This document shows, in pieces, positions 34,701 through 46,225 of a stretch of DNA of 64,000 bases; the stretch's first letter is position 1; each line of letters starts with the position of its first letter. Under the pieces are notes generated by a model that was not told where the DNA came from, did not search any database, and saw nothing but the letters and a program-made list of their open reading frames with translations. This stretch comes from Lathyrus oleraceus. Its lineage: Eukaryota; Streptophyta; Magnoliopsida; Fabales; Fabaceae. Where the stretch lies: positions 127,928,854-127,992,853 of the forward strand of contig NC_066579.1 of NCBI RefSeq assembly GCF_024323335.1, read 5' to 3'. The translations under genes were made by a program, and so were the position numbers.

Positions 34701-36750
34701 AATATGTTGTCACTGTTTTATGATTTATTGAAGATGATGCTTGTTTGAATGTCTTGAATTGGCTTGTATAATTGTGTCTGGATTTCTTGATTTTCATTGA
34801 CCTACTTTCTTTTGTCCAATTGAGCTGAAAATTGACATGCTATACATTGAATGTGTCCTGTTTAGGTGTGAATTTTTGTGGAATTAATTGAATTGTTTTG
34901 ATATGGATTTGAGTGAGATAGTTCTGTTTGGTTAATTGAAGTTGCAAATTACATGATTGATGTTAAATTGTGCATGAAATGATAATGGTGATGGATATGA
35001 GCATGGGACCAATTGCATTTGCTTTTAATTTGTTGGAATGTGATTTTGGTTGGTTTGCACTTGCTGTTTAGGATTTTTTATCCCCTTTGGACCCTAGGCT
35101 TGGCCTAGTGGTCTAGTTTCTCACATTTGGTTTGGATTTTCAGGATGAAAGGCACAATGCTTAAGGAGATTGCTTCAAGGCAATTTGAATTGAGTTTGGT
35201 TGATGTTTATGAACTAACTTGACTTTGTGTTGTAGGGATTAAAGCTTGAGCTTGGGATTATAGCTTGCACTTATGTGCATTAACTTGTGTTGTCTGTATA
35301 GATTGACTTTTGCTGTTTATTGTTGGTTTGTCTGAGTACTGATGATACTTGATTGATTTCAGGTACATTTAGTCGCTTACAGTTCTTTAAGAACTTGCTT
35401 GCTGCTGCTTGGTTTTTAAACCAATTGAGGTAGGACTTATATTCTTCATGTAGTCTGGAAGACCTGGCCTGTTACTTGGCCAGGCAACTGTCTGAAGTCC
35501 TCCTTAAGAGGCGATGTTTGTGGTTGTTTACATTTGTGCCCAAGCAGGTAAAGACCTCTATGAGGCAATTGGTGGATCAAAGGGATATGCAATCTATCCC
35601 CCACTATTCTGTTGAGTCGTCCCTCTGCTCACACGGCTGTGTGTTGATGCATTGGGACACAAACCCAAGATCTTGTACTTTGTACAGTTGTGTCAGAGTC
35701 TTGAGCGTAGAAGGGTCCCTCCATTCTGGACCCACGCTCCTTTGTCTGAAGCTCTCCCTGGTCAGGGATAAGAGCTGTGAAGTCTAATCTTCACTCACCT
35801 TTCATCTGTTTCACCTTAGCCTCGCAATGGCAAGGTTAAGAGCGAACACTACCCATGTACAGATGACTTTCTTCGGCAGTCAAACCCATTGTTTGAGCCT
35901 CACTTGACTGGTTATAGTGTGTGCTTTGTGAATATTTGTTTGCTTTGTTTGCTTGTATGCTTGTATGCTTGCTTTCTTCCTGGATAGGATTAGCTTGCAG
36001 TTGTGCAAGTAGGTAGAAACCACAACATAGGGCAATGATGCATGATAACACTAGGCTCGAGTACAGCTCCCTGGTAGTGTGTCTTCCCTTGGTTTCTGGC
36101 TAGAATTTCTTTCCCTTTCAGGGGAACTACATCGCCCTGATCCTCGTTCCAGACGAGGTATGTAGGCAGGAGACCGTGCGAGGTCTCTCCGGGCACTTTT
36201 TTTTCTTTTTTGTGTGTGTTTGCTTGTTATCTTCTTGTGTGTCAGGATATGGACGTAAGCCCAGCGATTGGCTGTACGTATCCTGATTGTGTTCGTTCGG
36301 TTCGGAAGCTGACGTAATTCCATCGAGTGGTTGTCGGGTTCCAGGTTTGCCTGTGGGTGTGTGTGTCTTGTTTGGCGTGCGTGAGCCGAACTACAGCAGC
36401 TCTGATTCTCGTTCCAGACGAGATATGTAGGCATAGGATGCGATGTCCTATCGAGCTCCCTTCTCTTAACCCCACCTGCGTTCCCTGTGTGTGTGTGTGT
36501 GTGTGTGATGTTTAGCAACCTTTTCTTTCTTAGAACGTGGATCCCGTCGAGTACGACGAACGTGAGGGGTGCTAATACCTTCCCCTTGCGTAACCGACTC
36601 CCTTACCCTTTCTCTTTGGTCGCGAGACCATGCTTTTTCCAGGTTTCTCTGAGCGTTTCCTTTCCCTATTTTGGGATAAATAACGCGCAGTGGCGGCTCT
36701 GTGTTGTGTTTTTGGTTTTAGCCCGCCGGTTGTTTTTCGCGGATGCGACA
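31750..36750 (+). repeat. Ogre LTR 2 (3' LTR, 5001 bp)
   Basis: Same termini as LTR 1 (TGTAACACC...GCGACA). The 4-bp length difference is in the (GT)n run near 36487-36508. About 16 substitutions against LTR 1. It abuts RT coding sequence of the minus-strand Ogre/Tat element at 36751. Confidence 0.93.
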
Positions 36751-37148
36751 GCATGCGCCGAACCTTTTGCTTGATGGGACGGCAATCTTCCTTCGTCGGC
36801 AAACGATGCACTACTATGTCAGTATCCAGTCCTGGCATGTCTTCGTAGGACCAGGCAAAAATCTCTATGTAGTCATGTAACATCTGAATCAATCTTCCTT
36901 TGACACTGTTTTCCAAGCCTGCTCCTATTTTGACTTCTTTCTTGTCCACTTCAGTACCCAGGTTTACAATTTCGATTGACTCTTCATGCGGCTGTATAGT
37001 TCTTTCTTCTTGCAGTAACAGTCTGGCAAATTCTCCAGGTACTTCACAATCTTCCTCACTTCCATCCTCGGCTTGGTAGATCGGATTTTCAAAGTCATAA
37101 TGAACAGTAGTAGAACTATCATCAACAGGATCCAGAGTGGGTATGGAT
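36751..37148 (-). pseudogene. Ogre/Tat-2 pol, N-terminal piece before RT (truncated)
   Basis: From the acceptor TTGCAG|ATCC the frame reads SIPTLDPVDD, then FENPIYQAED, then EIFAWSYEDMPGLDTDIVVH, aligning with the first 130 residues of the Ogre RT ORF. It ends at KQKVRRM, right at the Ogre LTR. Residues that the open frame adds beyond 36750 are antisense LTR and not part of the gene. The polymerase motifs are absent. The frame up to the break is intact. Confidence 0.85.
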
Positions 37149-37396
37149 CTGCAATTCGTTTCGTTACGTGAGTGTGTGTAAGAAAACATAGCTTGTTTGG
37201 AAGATGACAGGAAAGATAAAGAGCGCAATATTTGAATGCAAAAAGTCCATTGATTTATTGAATGCGAATATGCTTATGAAAATGATAAAACCCTTAACAA
37301 ATTAGCTATTGTGCCCCGGGCATGGACACGATGCTTTAAGAGGTTCAATTAAAAGCTAAAAAAATTTGCAACACTAAAATAGACAATAACAATTAC
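37149..37396 (-). other. Ogre/Tat-2 pol intron
   Basis: Donor AAGA|GTAATT overlaps the gag-pro stop; acceptor TTGCAG|ATCC. The 248-nt excision joins GA+A TCC in the frame of the RT ORF, exactly the layout of the Ogre intron at 24759-25036. Confidence 0.72.
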
Positions 37397-40300
37397 TCTT
37401 GACTAAAGGAAATCGGGATAGTGTCTTCAGCCTTCCAATTGTTGAGTCCGTCACCAATTGTTGGGAAAATCCAGCTATCCAGGTCACAATCGCTATCAGC
37501 ATCTTCTACAGCATTAATGTGATCTTTGGCCCTCTCCTCAGAGCTAAATCCCAGGCCAGACTTGTCAGACTTGTATGGTACGTTGATCAGTTGACCCCAA
37601 CCAGTACAACCACCATTCTCAACCACGGCTTGAGCGTCCTTTAAAGAAATCATAGCAGGAGGAGCGCGAATAACCTTGGGCACACGGGAAGTTGGCTTAA
37701 GGACAGGACTAGCCGGAGGAACTACTTCAAATGATTGAGAAGGAGTCTCAAAGAATTCGCCATCCATCTCGACGTATCTGAAGGCCTGCACACTACTGAC
37801 AATATATTCTTCTTCTCCACACACAGTGACAACCTTACCCTCTATTGGATACCTCAGCTTTTGATGGAGAGATGAAGCTACAGCACTTGCCCCATGGATC
37901 CAAGGACGTCCCAACAAGCAGGAATAGGCAGGACGAATGTTCATCACGTGAAAGGTAATGTTGAAGACCTGAGGTCCTATTTTGATAGGGAGAACTATCT
38001 CGCCATAGACAACACTCTTTGCACCATCGTAAGCACGTACCACAATGTCACTAGGTTTTAGTTCGATGCTTTTACAGTCAAGTTTATCAAGCACAACTTT
38101 CGGCAGCACATTCAAAGAAGAGCCATTATCGATCAATACATGAGACAAAGTGATCCCCTTACACTCAATGGAGATATGCAGGGCTTTATTGTGATCATTT
38201 CCTGCTGGTGTCAGGTCGGTATCAGAAAAGCCTAGGCCATTGTCAACAGTCAGGTTGGCAACATAGTTTTCAAACTGATCGACGGATGTCTCCTGAGGTA
38301 CATGAGCGGTCTTCAAGAATTTTATCAATGCATTGGCATGAGATTCAGAAGATAACAACAAGGATAGCATTGAAATTTTAGACGGAGTATGCCCCAACTG
38401 TTCTACCACATCAAAATCACTCTTGCGGATGATTTTCAGCACTTCTTCCATTTCTCGTTTGGCAACATCTTCGGTAGTAACTTCGACCGGGGTCTCTGAA
38501 TGAGAAGGGCGGACTGGTTCCTTTCCTCGGGTTTCAAGGGCAGGAGGTGAGATTTCTGGAGAGAAGATCCTTCCACTTCGAGTAATTTTACTAGTCCCAA
38601 CAATGCCATTAGGATTAGCAGAATTACCAACTTGCTTTACGCCATGGATGTAAACATCACCTCCATAATTCCACGGAATAACTTTGCTTGAGGAATACGG
38701 CACTGGGCCAGGTGCGGTAATGATTAGGGGAGCTACCTTGGGCTCAGCAGTAATCTTCACAGGCGCCCTAGTAGCGGTAATCTTCACTGGAACTTTGGAC
38801 CTGGCAATCACAAATATTTCTTCAATAGGGTTCTTCGCCTTAGGAACCTTTTCAAAGAGAATTGTACGATCATCCATCAGCTGTTGAATACCATTCTTCA
38901 ACTCCAAACAATCATTGGGTCGGAGTATGCAGAGATCGCAATTTTCAGCACAACCTGGAAATAAACCAGCTTGCAACAACTGCTTCTTGATGGCCAGGAG
39001 AGGAGATGCTAAGTCAGCTACATTAGAAATGTGAGAATAACCCTCCACAGCATTAACAATCTTATCATGATTGGGCATGGGAGCAGTGATGACATTAGGA
39101 GTCTCTGGTGGGTCAAATTCAATTTCTCCAGCGTCGATCATATCCTGAATCTTATTCTTCAACAACCAACAATCGTTTGTATCATGCCCAGGGCTATCGG
39201 AGTGATATGCACACCTGGCATTAGGATTATAACGAGGAGAAGCAGTGTTAACATTTGCAGGAGGGCCTCTGAGGGTAATTAGATTTGCCTTTAGCATACT
39301 TTGCAGTGCTTGTGCTAAAGTCATATTGATTTTAGTAAACTGCCTTCTTGGCCTGTCTTGCCGGTGCTGGAAGTTTTGAGCTGGCGGGGCTGCAATTGTA
39401 ACTGCTCCGATGGTATGGTCACGGCTTTTCTTATTATGACCCCTTTCACCATACACAGCATTCGACTCATTCTTTCCCTGATGGGTCTTTCTGGTGCTTG
39501 CGGAGGTAGCTGCCTGTATCTTTCCACTTCGAATACCACTTTCAACACGTTCCCCCGTTAATATAAGGTCAGTGAAACCTGATGAAGAACTTCCTAGTAG
39601 ATGGCTGTAGAATGGACCAGTCAGTGTACCCATGAACATATCCACTAATTCTCGATCAGTCATAGGGGGTTTGACTCTGCCAGCCAAATCTCTCCATTTT
39701 TGAGCATATTCTTTGAAGCTTTCTTTAGATCCCATAGTCATATTCTGCAACTGTAGCCGAGTAGGCGCCAATTCAGAATTATACTGGTAGTGTTTGTAGA
39801 AAGCTGTCGCTAAATCAGTCCAGGTGCGGATGTTAGAGCTCTCGAGCTGGTAATACCACTCCAACTGTGTGCCAGACAGACTCTCTTGGAAGAAATGGAT
39901 CCATAGCTTCCTATCAGTGGTATACGGCTGAATCTTTCTCACATAAGCTCTCAGATGCATCTGAGGACAAGACGCACCATCATACTTAGTGAAAGTGGGG
40001 ATCTTGAATTTGCGAGGAATGACCACGTCAGAGACCAGTCCCAAGCTTTCGAAATCCAGACCGGGCGCCTTCTGACCCTCCATAGCTAGCATGCGTTCTT
40101 CCAGCAACTTATACTTATCCTCTTTTGGAGAGTACTGTTCATCTTCATAATCTTCCTCGTCGTCCTCCTGGTTGAGAGGATCAGCATTCTCATCTTCCGA
40201 ATCGTTTTCCGTCTCCTCTTCTTGATCTTTCGGAAGTCTAATCTTGATTCCCGCAGCCTGTCCTTTACGCCTTCTTCCCGGGTTAATGTAACTCACAGGT

Positions 40301-40428
40301 TTCTGGTCTTTCTTCTTCTCGAGCAAGAGAGCCTTCAGTTCCTCCTGCCCCTTGGATAAGCTTAGCATCATCTCCTGGAATTGAGCATTCTGAGCCTGGA
40401 GGTCTTTGACAGTTTGTTCGAGGGCCAT
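37397..40428 (-). CDS. Ogre/Tat-2 Gag-Pro polyprotein, 1011 aa
   Basis: One intact ORF starting MALEQTVKDLQAQNAQFQEM with an N-terminal coiled coil and an acidic linker (residues 60-115). The Gag domain covers about residues 155-290 (WIHFFQESLSGTQLEWYYQ, then FKEYAQKWRDLAGRV). The knuckle is CAYHSDSPGHDTNDC (about 410), followed by a Cys patch, GCAENCDLC. The protease is near residues 760-900, with site HVLIDNGSSLNVLPK and LLGRPWIHGASAV. The catalytic triplet is D-N-G rather than D-T-G. It stops at 37393-37395, overlapping the splice donor. Gag-Pro assembles and matures particles in active relatives. Confidence 0.9.
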
Positions 40429-40627
40429 GTTTCTGTTTAGAAGGAAGACCGTAAGAATATTGATCTTTGAGAATACCTGTTATGCGATGTTATGCTATGC
40501 AATGTATGAAATGTTTTCAAGGACTTTTGGAATTTAACTTTGCGTAAACCACCAACGAGAGAGAAACTTTTATTACTAATTTCTTTAATCAATGTTCATT
40601 ACAAAAGAATAAAAATACAATGAAAGC

Positions 40628-41956
40628 TCAAGTCTCCCAGGGGCGCCTTCTTTTTGGGCAAAGATATGTATTGAGTCTTCGTTCCTCATTAAGCTGGCTG
40701 GTAAGTTCTAACACTTTCTTCTTTTCAGCACAGAACTGAGCTTCAAAAGTATCCCTTTCCTCCCTCAACTGGATCCAGGATCTCTTCAGCTCTTCAACAT
40801 CGGTAGGCATATCTGGATAAGGAATGATCTGAGGAGTACCTCCTTCAACTTCTGGTTCAACATTCAGCGGTCCGACTGCAAGGTATGGCATGACAAGTTC
40901 ACGAGCTCTGGCGCGTACCCATCTGAGATAAGGTTCCATAGGAATAGAGTTTTTCTATCCTAAAGTGCTTCTTTTCACCATGCCCCAAGCTCGTACAAAC
41001 CTTTGACGGAGACCTTGAGAGTCGTTGTCATAGTCAAACACAGTGCCTTGAAGAATTATCTCATGTGGGCCATCTCTTTGAGCATAGCCAAACTGGCGTA
41101 GGGCTAAAGCTGGGTTGTAAGTAATACCTCCTCTTATCCCCAAGAGTGGTACATTAGAGAATTCTCCACAACGGTCGATGAGGATAACATCTTCTTTGAG
41201 ACGAGGACACCACCGGATGTCTGAATGGGAGAGCGACATTATCCTTTGAGACCATTTCCAATTCTGCTCATTCTTCAAGACTGACTGAGGAAGGTGCGAA
41301 ATAAACCACCTAGAAAATAAAGGTACGCAGCACATGAGGGTCCCTTGTCTCTTCATAGTACGGATGTGAAGGGAATGCAAAATGTCTCCAAGCAAGGTAG
41401 GCACAGGGTTATGAGTGAGAGATATCTTAATAGCATTCATATCTATGAATTGGTCTGGGTTAGGAAATAACACCAAACCATAGATTAGTAATGCTAGGAC
41501 ATCTTCGAAAGCATGGACATTCATAACTTTTAGGAATTCTCGGGCCTTATTTATCAGAAACTTGGCAAGTAAACCCTTAACTCCACTTCTTGTTACCCAA
41601 TTGATTTCAATATCGGACTTTGTCATGTGTAAAGCCGCGGCAACTTCTTCAGACTTCGGACTCCTTTCTAAACCACTGTAAGGTGTTTGATCAAGGATAG
41701 GCATCCCAAGCAGTCTGGAGAGTTCTTCTAATGTGGGTACCAACTAATAATCTGGGAATGTGAAGCAATGATGTTTAGGGTCAAAGAACTGGAATAAAAC
41801 TCTCATCATATCTTCTCTGAAACCAGTGGTAACCAAATTGAGGAGAGAACCATGTTTCTTGATGAACTGAGCATGATCGGGAAGTTCTGACACTAAATCC
41901 TTGAGCTGAGGAGAGATGGCTACAAAATTGATCCGGATGGTCTTCCTGGAAGCCAT
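40628..41956 (-). pseudogene. Ogre/Tat-2 ORF1 with two in-frame TAG stops
   Basis: A single frame of 443 codons starts MASRKTIRINFVAISPQLKD. TAG codons at 41744-41746 (after CFTFPDY) and 40955-40957 (after KRSTLG) break it. It aligns along its length with Ogre ORF1 at 19236-20957 (FQFFDP, then GLVLFPNPDQF, then WFISHLPQS, then GGITYNPALALRQFGYA) and ends in a shorter coiled coil. There are no frameshifts. Both stops are compatible with CAG to TAG transitions. Function unknown, as for other Ogre ORF1 proteins. Confidence 0.85.
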
Positions 41957-42635
41957 AACCTGTTTAACAGAGCAAAGCTAAATCCCTAAGTCCTTGAAAT
42001 GGTTAGTATAATGTTATGATGTTATGATGTTATGATGTTATGATGTTATGTAAATAACAAGCACAAGCAAATCACACAACAATCATTCCTAGGTTTTAAG
42101 GCTTGCATGAGTTCCATAGGTAAGTACCCTCCCTACTGAAGTTTGGTTGGTTCAACCTGTCCTAGAATAGTAACCGGGTTCTAGAAGGATCTCAAATCAT
42201 CGACCTTTCTTTAAGTCCACTTCAGTGCAACACCAAGTGGTTGACCAAAGCTTCCCTAAAGTCCAATCTCAAAGAGTGTAGTATCGAGTATCAACCAACC
42301 CCAGTCGGAACCGAAGTCAGTTATCTCACTACTTTCTAATGGCTAGGATGAGTCAATTAGGGTTCTAAAGGTCTGGTTAATGCTTTGATGACACCACGCG
42401 AATGCCAAATTTTTCCTCAAGTAAACATGAGGAACATCAGGACATCCAAAGTGTCACATTAACCGTAGCCATCATTTTAACCATTCCAGTATACGCCGGG
42501 TAGTCGCGATGATCTATTGCTACTTACCTAAGGTACACTAGATCCGGGTGTAGGATCTTTCACTCAAAACTCCCTTAAAAGAAAGAACAATTTGAAAACA
42601 TAAATGATTTTTTAAGGTGACCTCTCTTTATTAAG
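41957..42635 (-). other. Ogre/Tat-2 5' leader
   Basis: About 680 bp with no gene. It includes a short (GTTATGAT)n microsatellite at 42010-42048; remnants of similar words are at 40487-40513. Confidence 0.7.
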
Positions 42636-42653
42636 TCCCCAGCAGAGTCGCCA
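42636..42653 (-). other. Ogre/Tat-2 primer binding site
   Basis: Minus strand TGGCGACTCTGCTGGGGA, identical to the Ogre PBS at 18185-18202, 4 bp from the LTR end. Confidence 0.85.
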
Positions 42654-44350
42654 GTTCTGTCATACGGTGAACTGACTTTTTGTGTTTTGCTTTGGAAAGC
42701 AAATGTCGCGGATAGCAAGAGTCGCCACCGACTTTTCTTTTATCCAATAAGGAAAGGCGGAAAAGAACAGGAAAGACCTTAATTTAGATTTTTAGGGTCG
42801 GGAGGTACATTATACAAAGGGAAGGTGTTAACACCCTTTGTATCCATGGTTTTCCATGGGCTCTTAATTGCTCAATCATTTATGTTTTTTTTTTGTTTGA
42901 AAAAGTGCTTGAGAAATGTTTAGAACATGTTTTGAAAAGGAGAATTTAACTTTGTAATGATTCTTGTATGAATGTATACAAAGTGGTTATCTCATTTAGT
43001 TTTGAAAATAGTTTAGAAAAATATAACTCGGTAATGATTCTAGTATGAATGTATACCAAGTGGTGATTTTCTAAAAGATGTTCTGAAAGGTGTGGGGTGT
43101 GAAAAATATTTTAGGTTGTGAATAAGCAATTAAGAGTTATACCTATCCAAGGTCTTTACGGGCATTTCCTATCCTTATGAGGGTAAAACTGTCCTTACTA
43201 TTGAGAAGTAAGTAGTTTTATCCTTTGGATGTAAAAGGGTCATCGTAGGGTCATCGATTGGTCATTGAAGGCAACATTTGTGAGGATACCTTAGCATTCG
43301 AAGGGACCATCATCATTTAACCGTAGGCTACACCGAAGGGTCATCGAGGGACAAAGGCAACATTCGAGGGACTATGATGATTTAACCGAAGGGTCTTTGC
43401 TAAGTGTATCCCCATATTCGCGGGACATGACCATAATACCGTAATCGTAGGGTAACAAAGAGAGGTCCAAGATCACTTATTTAAAGGCAAAGTTTGACAA
43501 TTAATTAGATAGCCATAATCAATTAGATAATTAGGTCCACGTTTAAATTGGTGAAATCAATACATTAAAATCAACTAGGTAATTTAGGATGAATCTCCAC
43601 ATTAAAATTAAGTAATTCAGAATCCATCTCCATAAGGGTATCCCACACATAAGGTGGAATACCTAGCCGGCCGTTTCCTCGGGAATATGTAAGCCTTTAC
43701 ACAATTCAGCACACGGGTAAGAACATCGAGATAAAGTACAATTGAAAATTGCACCACAAAGTAAACACAACAGTCATAAGGTCAGGCCAAATAATGCAGA
43801 ATTATCATAAACCTTGATTAGGTAAACATAAGGCAGCACAGACAAAAAACAAAACAGCCCCTGTCCCGTTCGCTCCTGCTTCGCTTGGCGAAGGCTTAGC
43901 GAGGGCTCGCTCCAGGCTCGCTTAGCGATGTGCTAGCGAGCGGCTACGGGTTTTGAGTTTGATAGCGGCATGATCTCCGGAACCCTGAACTTTATGGCCT
44001 TTAATTACAGGAATGGCATGGACAAACATTCAGGATATTCAGGCATACTTAAATTCACATGTGAAATCAAATTACATATCCGAAAATTTAATCATGATGC
44101 CTTATGTATGTAGAGATTACCGATTAAAAGTATAAACAGTAGTGATACGCAAACCTGTTTGCAACTGAGCTGCGATGTTGAAGGGACTGACCACTCTTGG
44201 TATCGGATGGAGTTGGGCGGCGGTAGCTTCGGAGCGGATGAGCGGCCTTCAGGGTTTCTTTACTCAGAATTCTTTAAGTTAGTCTCCAGGGTTTCTATGC
44301 CAGGGTTTCCGTCCGTCTTCGTCTGTGTCTCTTTCTGACTGAAGCTTGGC

Positions 44351-44358
44351 TATTTATA
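44351..44358 (-). promoter_or_regulatory. putative TATA box of Ogre/Tat-2 LTR
   Basis: Minus-strand TATAAATA, about 60 bp downstream of the GCGAGC/TTCGC repeat cluster. Confidence 0.55.
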
Positions 44359-44368
44359 ATGCTCTTGT

Positions 44369-44577
44369 TGTGACCTAATGGGCTCAGAATGAAGCCCAAA
44401 AATTCTGATATTCGCAAACTTCGCTAGGCGAGCGTGTAGCGAAGGGTTCGCCAGGCGAAGGATATGCTCGCCTAGCGAGCAGGCCATCTGTGACCTAATG
44501 GGCTCAGAATGAAGCCCAATAATTCTGGTATTCGCAAGCTTCGCTAGGCGAAGGAGTTGCTCGCCTAGCGAGCAAGT
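44369..44577 (-). repeat. tandem duplication with TTCGCTAGGCGAA/GCTCGCCTAGCGAGC palindromes
   Basis: Two units of about 120 and 90 bp, each starting TGTGACCTAATGGGCTCAG and each carrying several inverted-repeat words such as CTCGCCTAGCGAGC. Located in U3 just upstream of the TATA box. Confidence 0.82.
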
Positions 44578-44713
44578 TAGTTTGGGCCTTTTTCTGGATT
44601 GGGTCTGTTGTGAGCTGGGCTTTTGTTCCTTTAAGGTCAGTGCCTTGCAGAATAAGTTGGAGTGCCTTGAAAAATGCCTTGTAATATTAACGGGCAAATT
44701 TTGGGGTATGACA

Positions 44714-45733
44714 CACCGGCTTATTTATCATATAAATCGTCTATCACATGCATCAACATACATTCACATGCACCAACATACATAATGAAACAGTTATGGC
44801 CCCTATCACAATTGTTCTCCCAAGCCAATGAGAGAACCTAAGCTAACCTAATAACGATCTAAGCTTCTCCAAGCAAGATCTTCAAGGTTGTCCTCCTTTG
44901 ATATTGAATTCTTCTCTTTATTCATAACATTACATTACATAAAAGAAACTCATTTTACATACGGGGGAGTGACATGAGAAAAGAAGTTACATTAAGAGAT
45001 TAAAAGAGAGGCACGACACGCAGGTCGTATTTTAAAAACCCAAAACAAAATAAAGGAAAACTAAGACCATAACCGATCACCACAAGACAATAATAATAAA
45101 CACATTATTATTAATTTTAATTCTTTTAATTAATTAAAACTAAACTAAATTTCGGCGACCAATCACACTACGCAGAGTTAGCCGGGGGTCCGCTGCCCTG
45201 ATCGCATAAGTCTTTGACAACACAACCCTTGTGCCGTCACAACCCTAACCGCATAACTCTTTGACAACACAACCCTTGTGCCATCATTAACCCTAATGCA
45301 CCAATTTCAGACCGTCAAACACATCTCGATTGTTGATTCAGTATGATTGATCAACATGTCATTGCTTCACCATACTAATGTCGGATCAAGAAGCAAACAA
45401 CCATTGATCACTCAAAGGAAAACAACCATTAAGTGTTTGAATGAACGAAACAGAAACAATATATCATATATACCGTATTTTGCATCAGGATTACTTATAT
45501 CATATATATAACTTGATCGATCTCAATTGCATAACCTATGGACGATCGATGTATCGCTGCTTCACCATACTAATATCGGATTCCGAAGCATAGTCAACAT
45601 CAATCATCCAAATCGTACACACATGATGCCAAATTTAATTACTCATTTATTCTTTGATTCATTCTGTCTTTTAATCGTATTAATACTGAAAATACAGAAA
45701 ATAAACATCTCTCAGATGCATGTTTTCGTAAGT
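44714..45733 (-). other. copia-2 internal region, noncoding
   Basis: No credible ORF. A tandem duplication of about 55 bp (CTTTGACAACACAACCCTTG at 45211 and 45257) and a looser repeat pair around GCTTCACCATACTAAT (45365 and 45559) are visible. Confidence 0.6.
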
Positions 45734-45745
45734 GCTCTGATACCA
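45734..45745 (-). other. copia-2 primer binding site
   Basis: Minus strand TGGTATCAGAGC, exact initiator tRNA-Met PBS of plant copia elements. Confidence 0.88.
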
Positions 45746-46100
45746 CTAAAGAAGAAGAGCGATCCAAAACGCAGCGGAATTTAAAGTTTCTCCTTTAGCG
45801 ATCCTTACAAATGGGCATGATCAGTGATAGAATCGTTACCTCTTGTGGCGATTGTATCCTTTGGTGCAGATCTACTGAGCGATCACGAACGTTGAACGAT
45901 GACAACGCCTCTACTCAGTCCACACGAACGGATTCCTTCAATCTCAGTGCTAGCTGCTACGCATGAAGGCTTTGAGTGAGAGAGAGAGAGAGAGAAAAAC
46001 AAAATTGCAACTGCACAAATGCTTCTACACAAGGGTTCTATTTTTAGAACAACTTGTCTGGGCTGCAAGCTAAAAAGCCCACTAAAGTGTATGTGGCCCA

Positions 46101-46112
46101 TATATTATAATA
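46101..46112 (-). promoter_or_regulatory. putative TATA box of copia-2 LTR
   Basis: TATTATAATATA on the minus strand, under 15 bp downstream of the repeat cluster at 46121-46225. Confidence 0.5.
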
Positions 46113-46120
46113 TGCCAAAA

Positions 46121-46225
46121 TCACTTAAGCGCGTGGTACCTTACCATATTTCGTATTCTACTTAAGTACAACGTACCTTACGATGTTCTACAATTCACTT
46201 GAGGGCACCGTACATTACAATATTC
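46121..46225 (-). repeat. three-unit repeat in copia-2 U3
   Basis: Units of about 36 bp beginning CACTTAAGCGCG, TACTTAAGTACAACG and CACTTGAGGGCACCG, each followed by GTAC(C/A)TTAC and an ATRTTC word. Lies directly upstream of the TATA-like box. Confidence 0.7.

Larger units (their letters stand above)
12505..36750 (+). mobile_element. Ogre (Ty3/gypsy, Tat clade) tandem: LTR-internal-LTR plus tail of a preceding unit
   Basis: The complete unit is 13186-36750: LTR 4997 bp, PBS, 5' UTR, ORF1, gag, protease, intron, RT-RH-aRH-INT, long 3' UTR, PPT, LTR 5001 bp. ORF1 upstream of gag, an intron between protease and RT, a second RNase H and giant LTRs define Ogre elements of legumes. The LTRs differ by about 16 substitutions and one 4-bp GT-repeat length change by eye. 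ORF1 and the RT-INT frame are intact; only a one-base deletion at the gag/pro border disables it. It interrupts a minus-strand Ogre/Tat element at 36750/36751. Confidence 0.93.
36751..44713 (-). mobile_element. second Ogre/Tat-type element, 5' part only
   Basis: Minus-strand order: LTR (42658-44713), PBS (42636-42653), leader, ORF1 (40628-41956), gag-pro (37397-40428), intron (37149-37396), start of RT (36751-37148). It ends abruptly at the plus-strand Ogre LTR, so RT-INT and the 3' LTR are missing here and may lie left of the window. The PBS is identical to that of the Ogre and the proteins align throughout, but the LTR is only 2056 bp and unrelated in sequence, so it is a different family of the same clade. 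Confidence 0.9.
42658..44713 (-). repeat. Ogre/Tat-2 5' LTR (2056 bp)
   Basis: The ends form an inverted repeat (TGTCATACCCC on the coding strand, GTATGACA at the other end). It contains a TATAAATA box (44351-44358), a tandem duplication of about 120 bp (44369-44577), a second CG-rich patch (43865-43945) and GGTCATCG/CGAAGGG repeats (43230-43400). The partner LTR is outside the window. Confidence 0.85.

Noticed and set aside
36572..36750. C-terminal 60 codons of the minus-strand ORF 36572-37228
   Set aside because: This part is antisense Ogre LTR; the true coding sequence ends at the insertion point.
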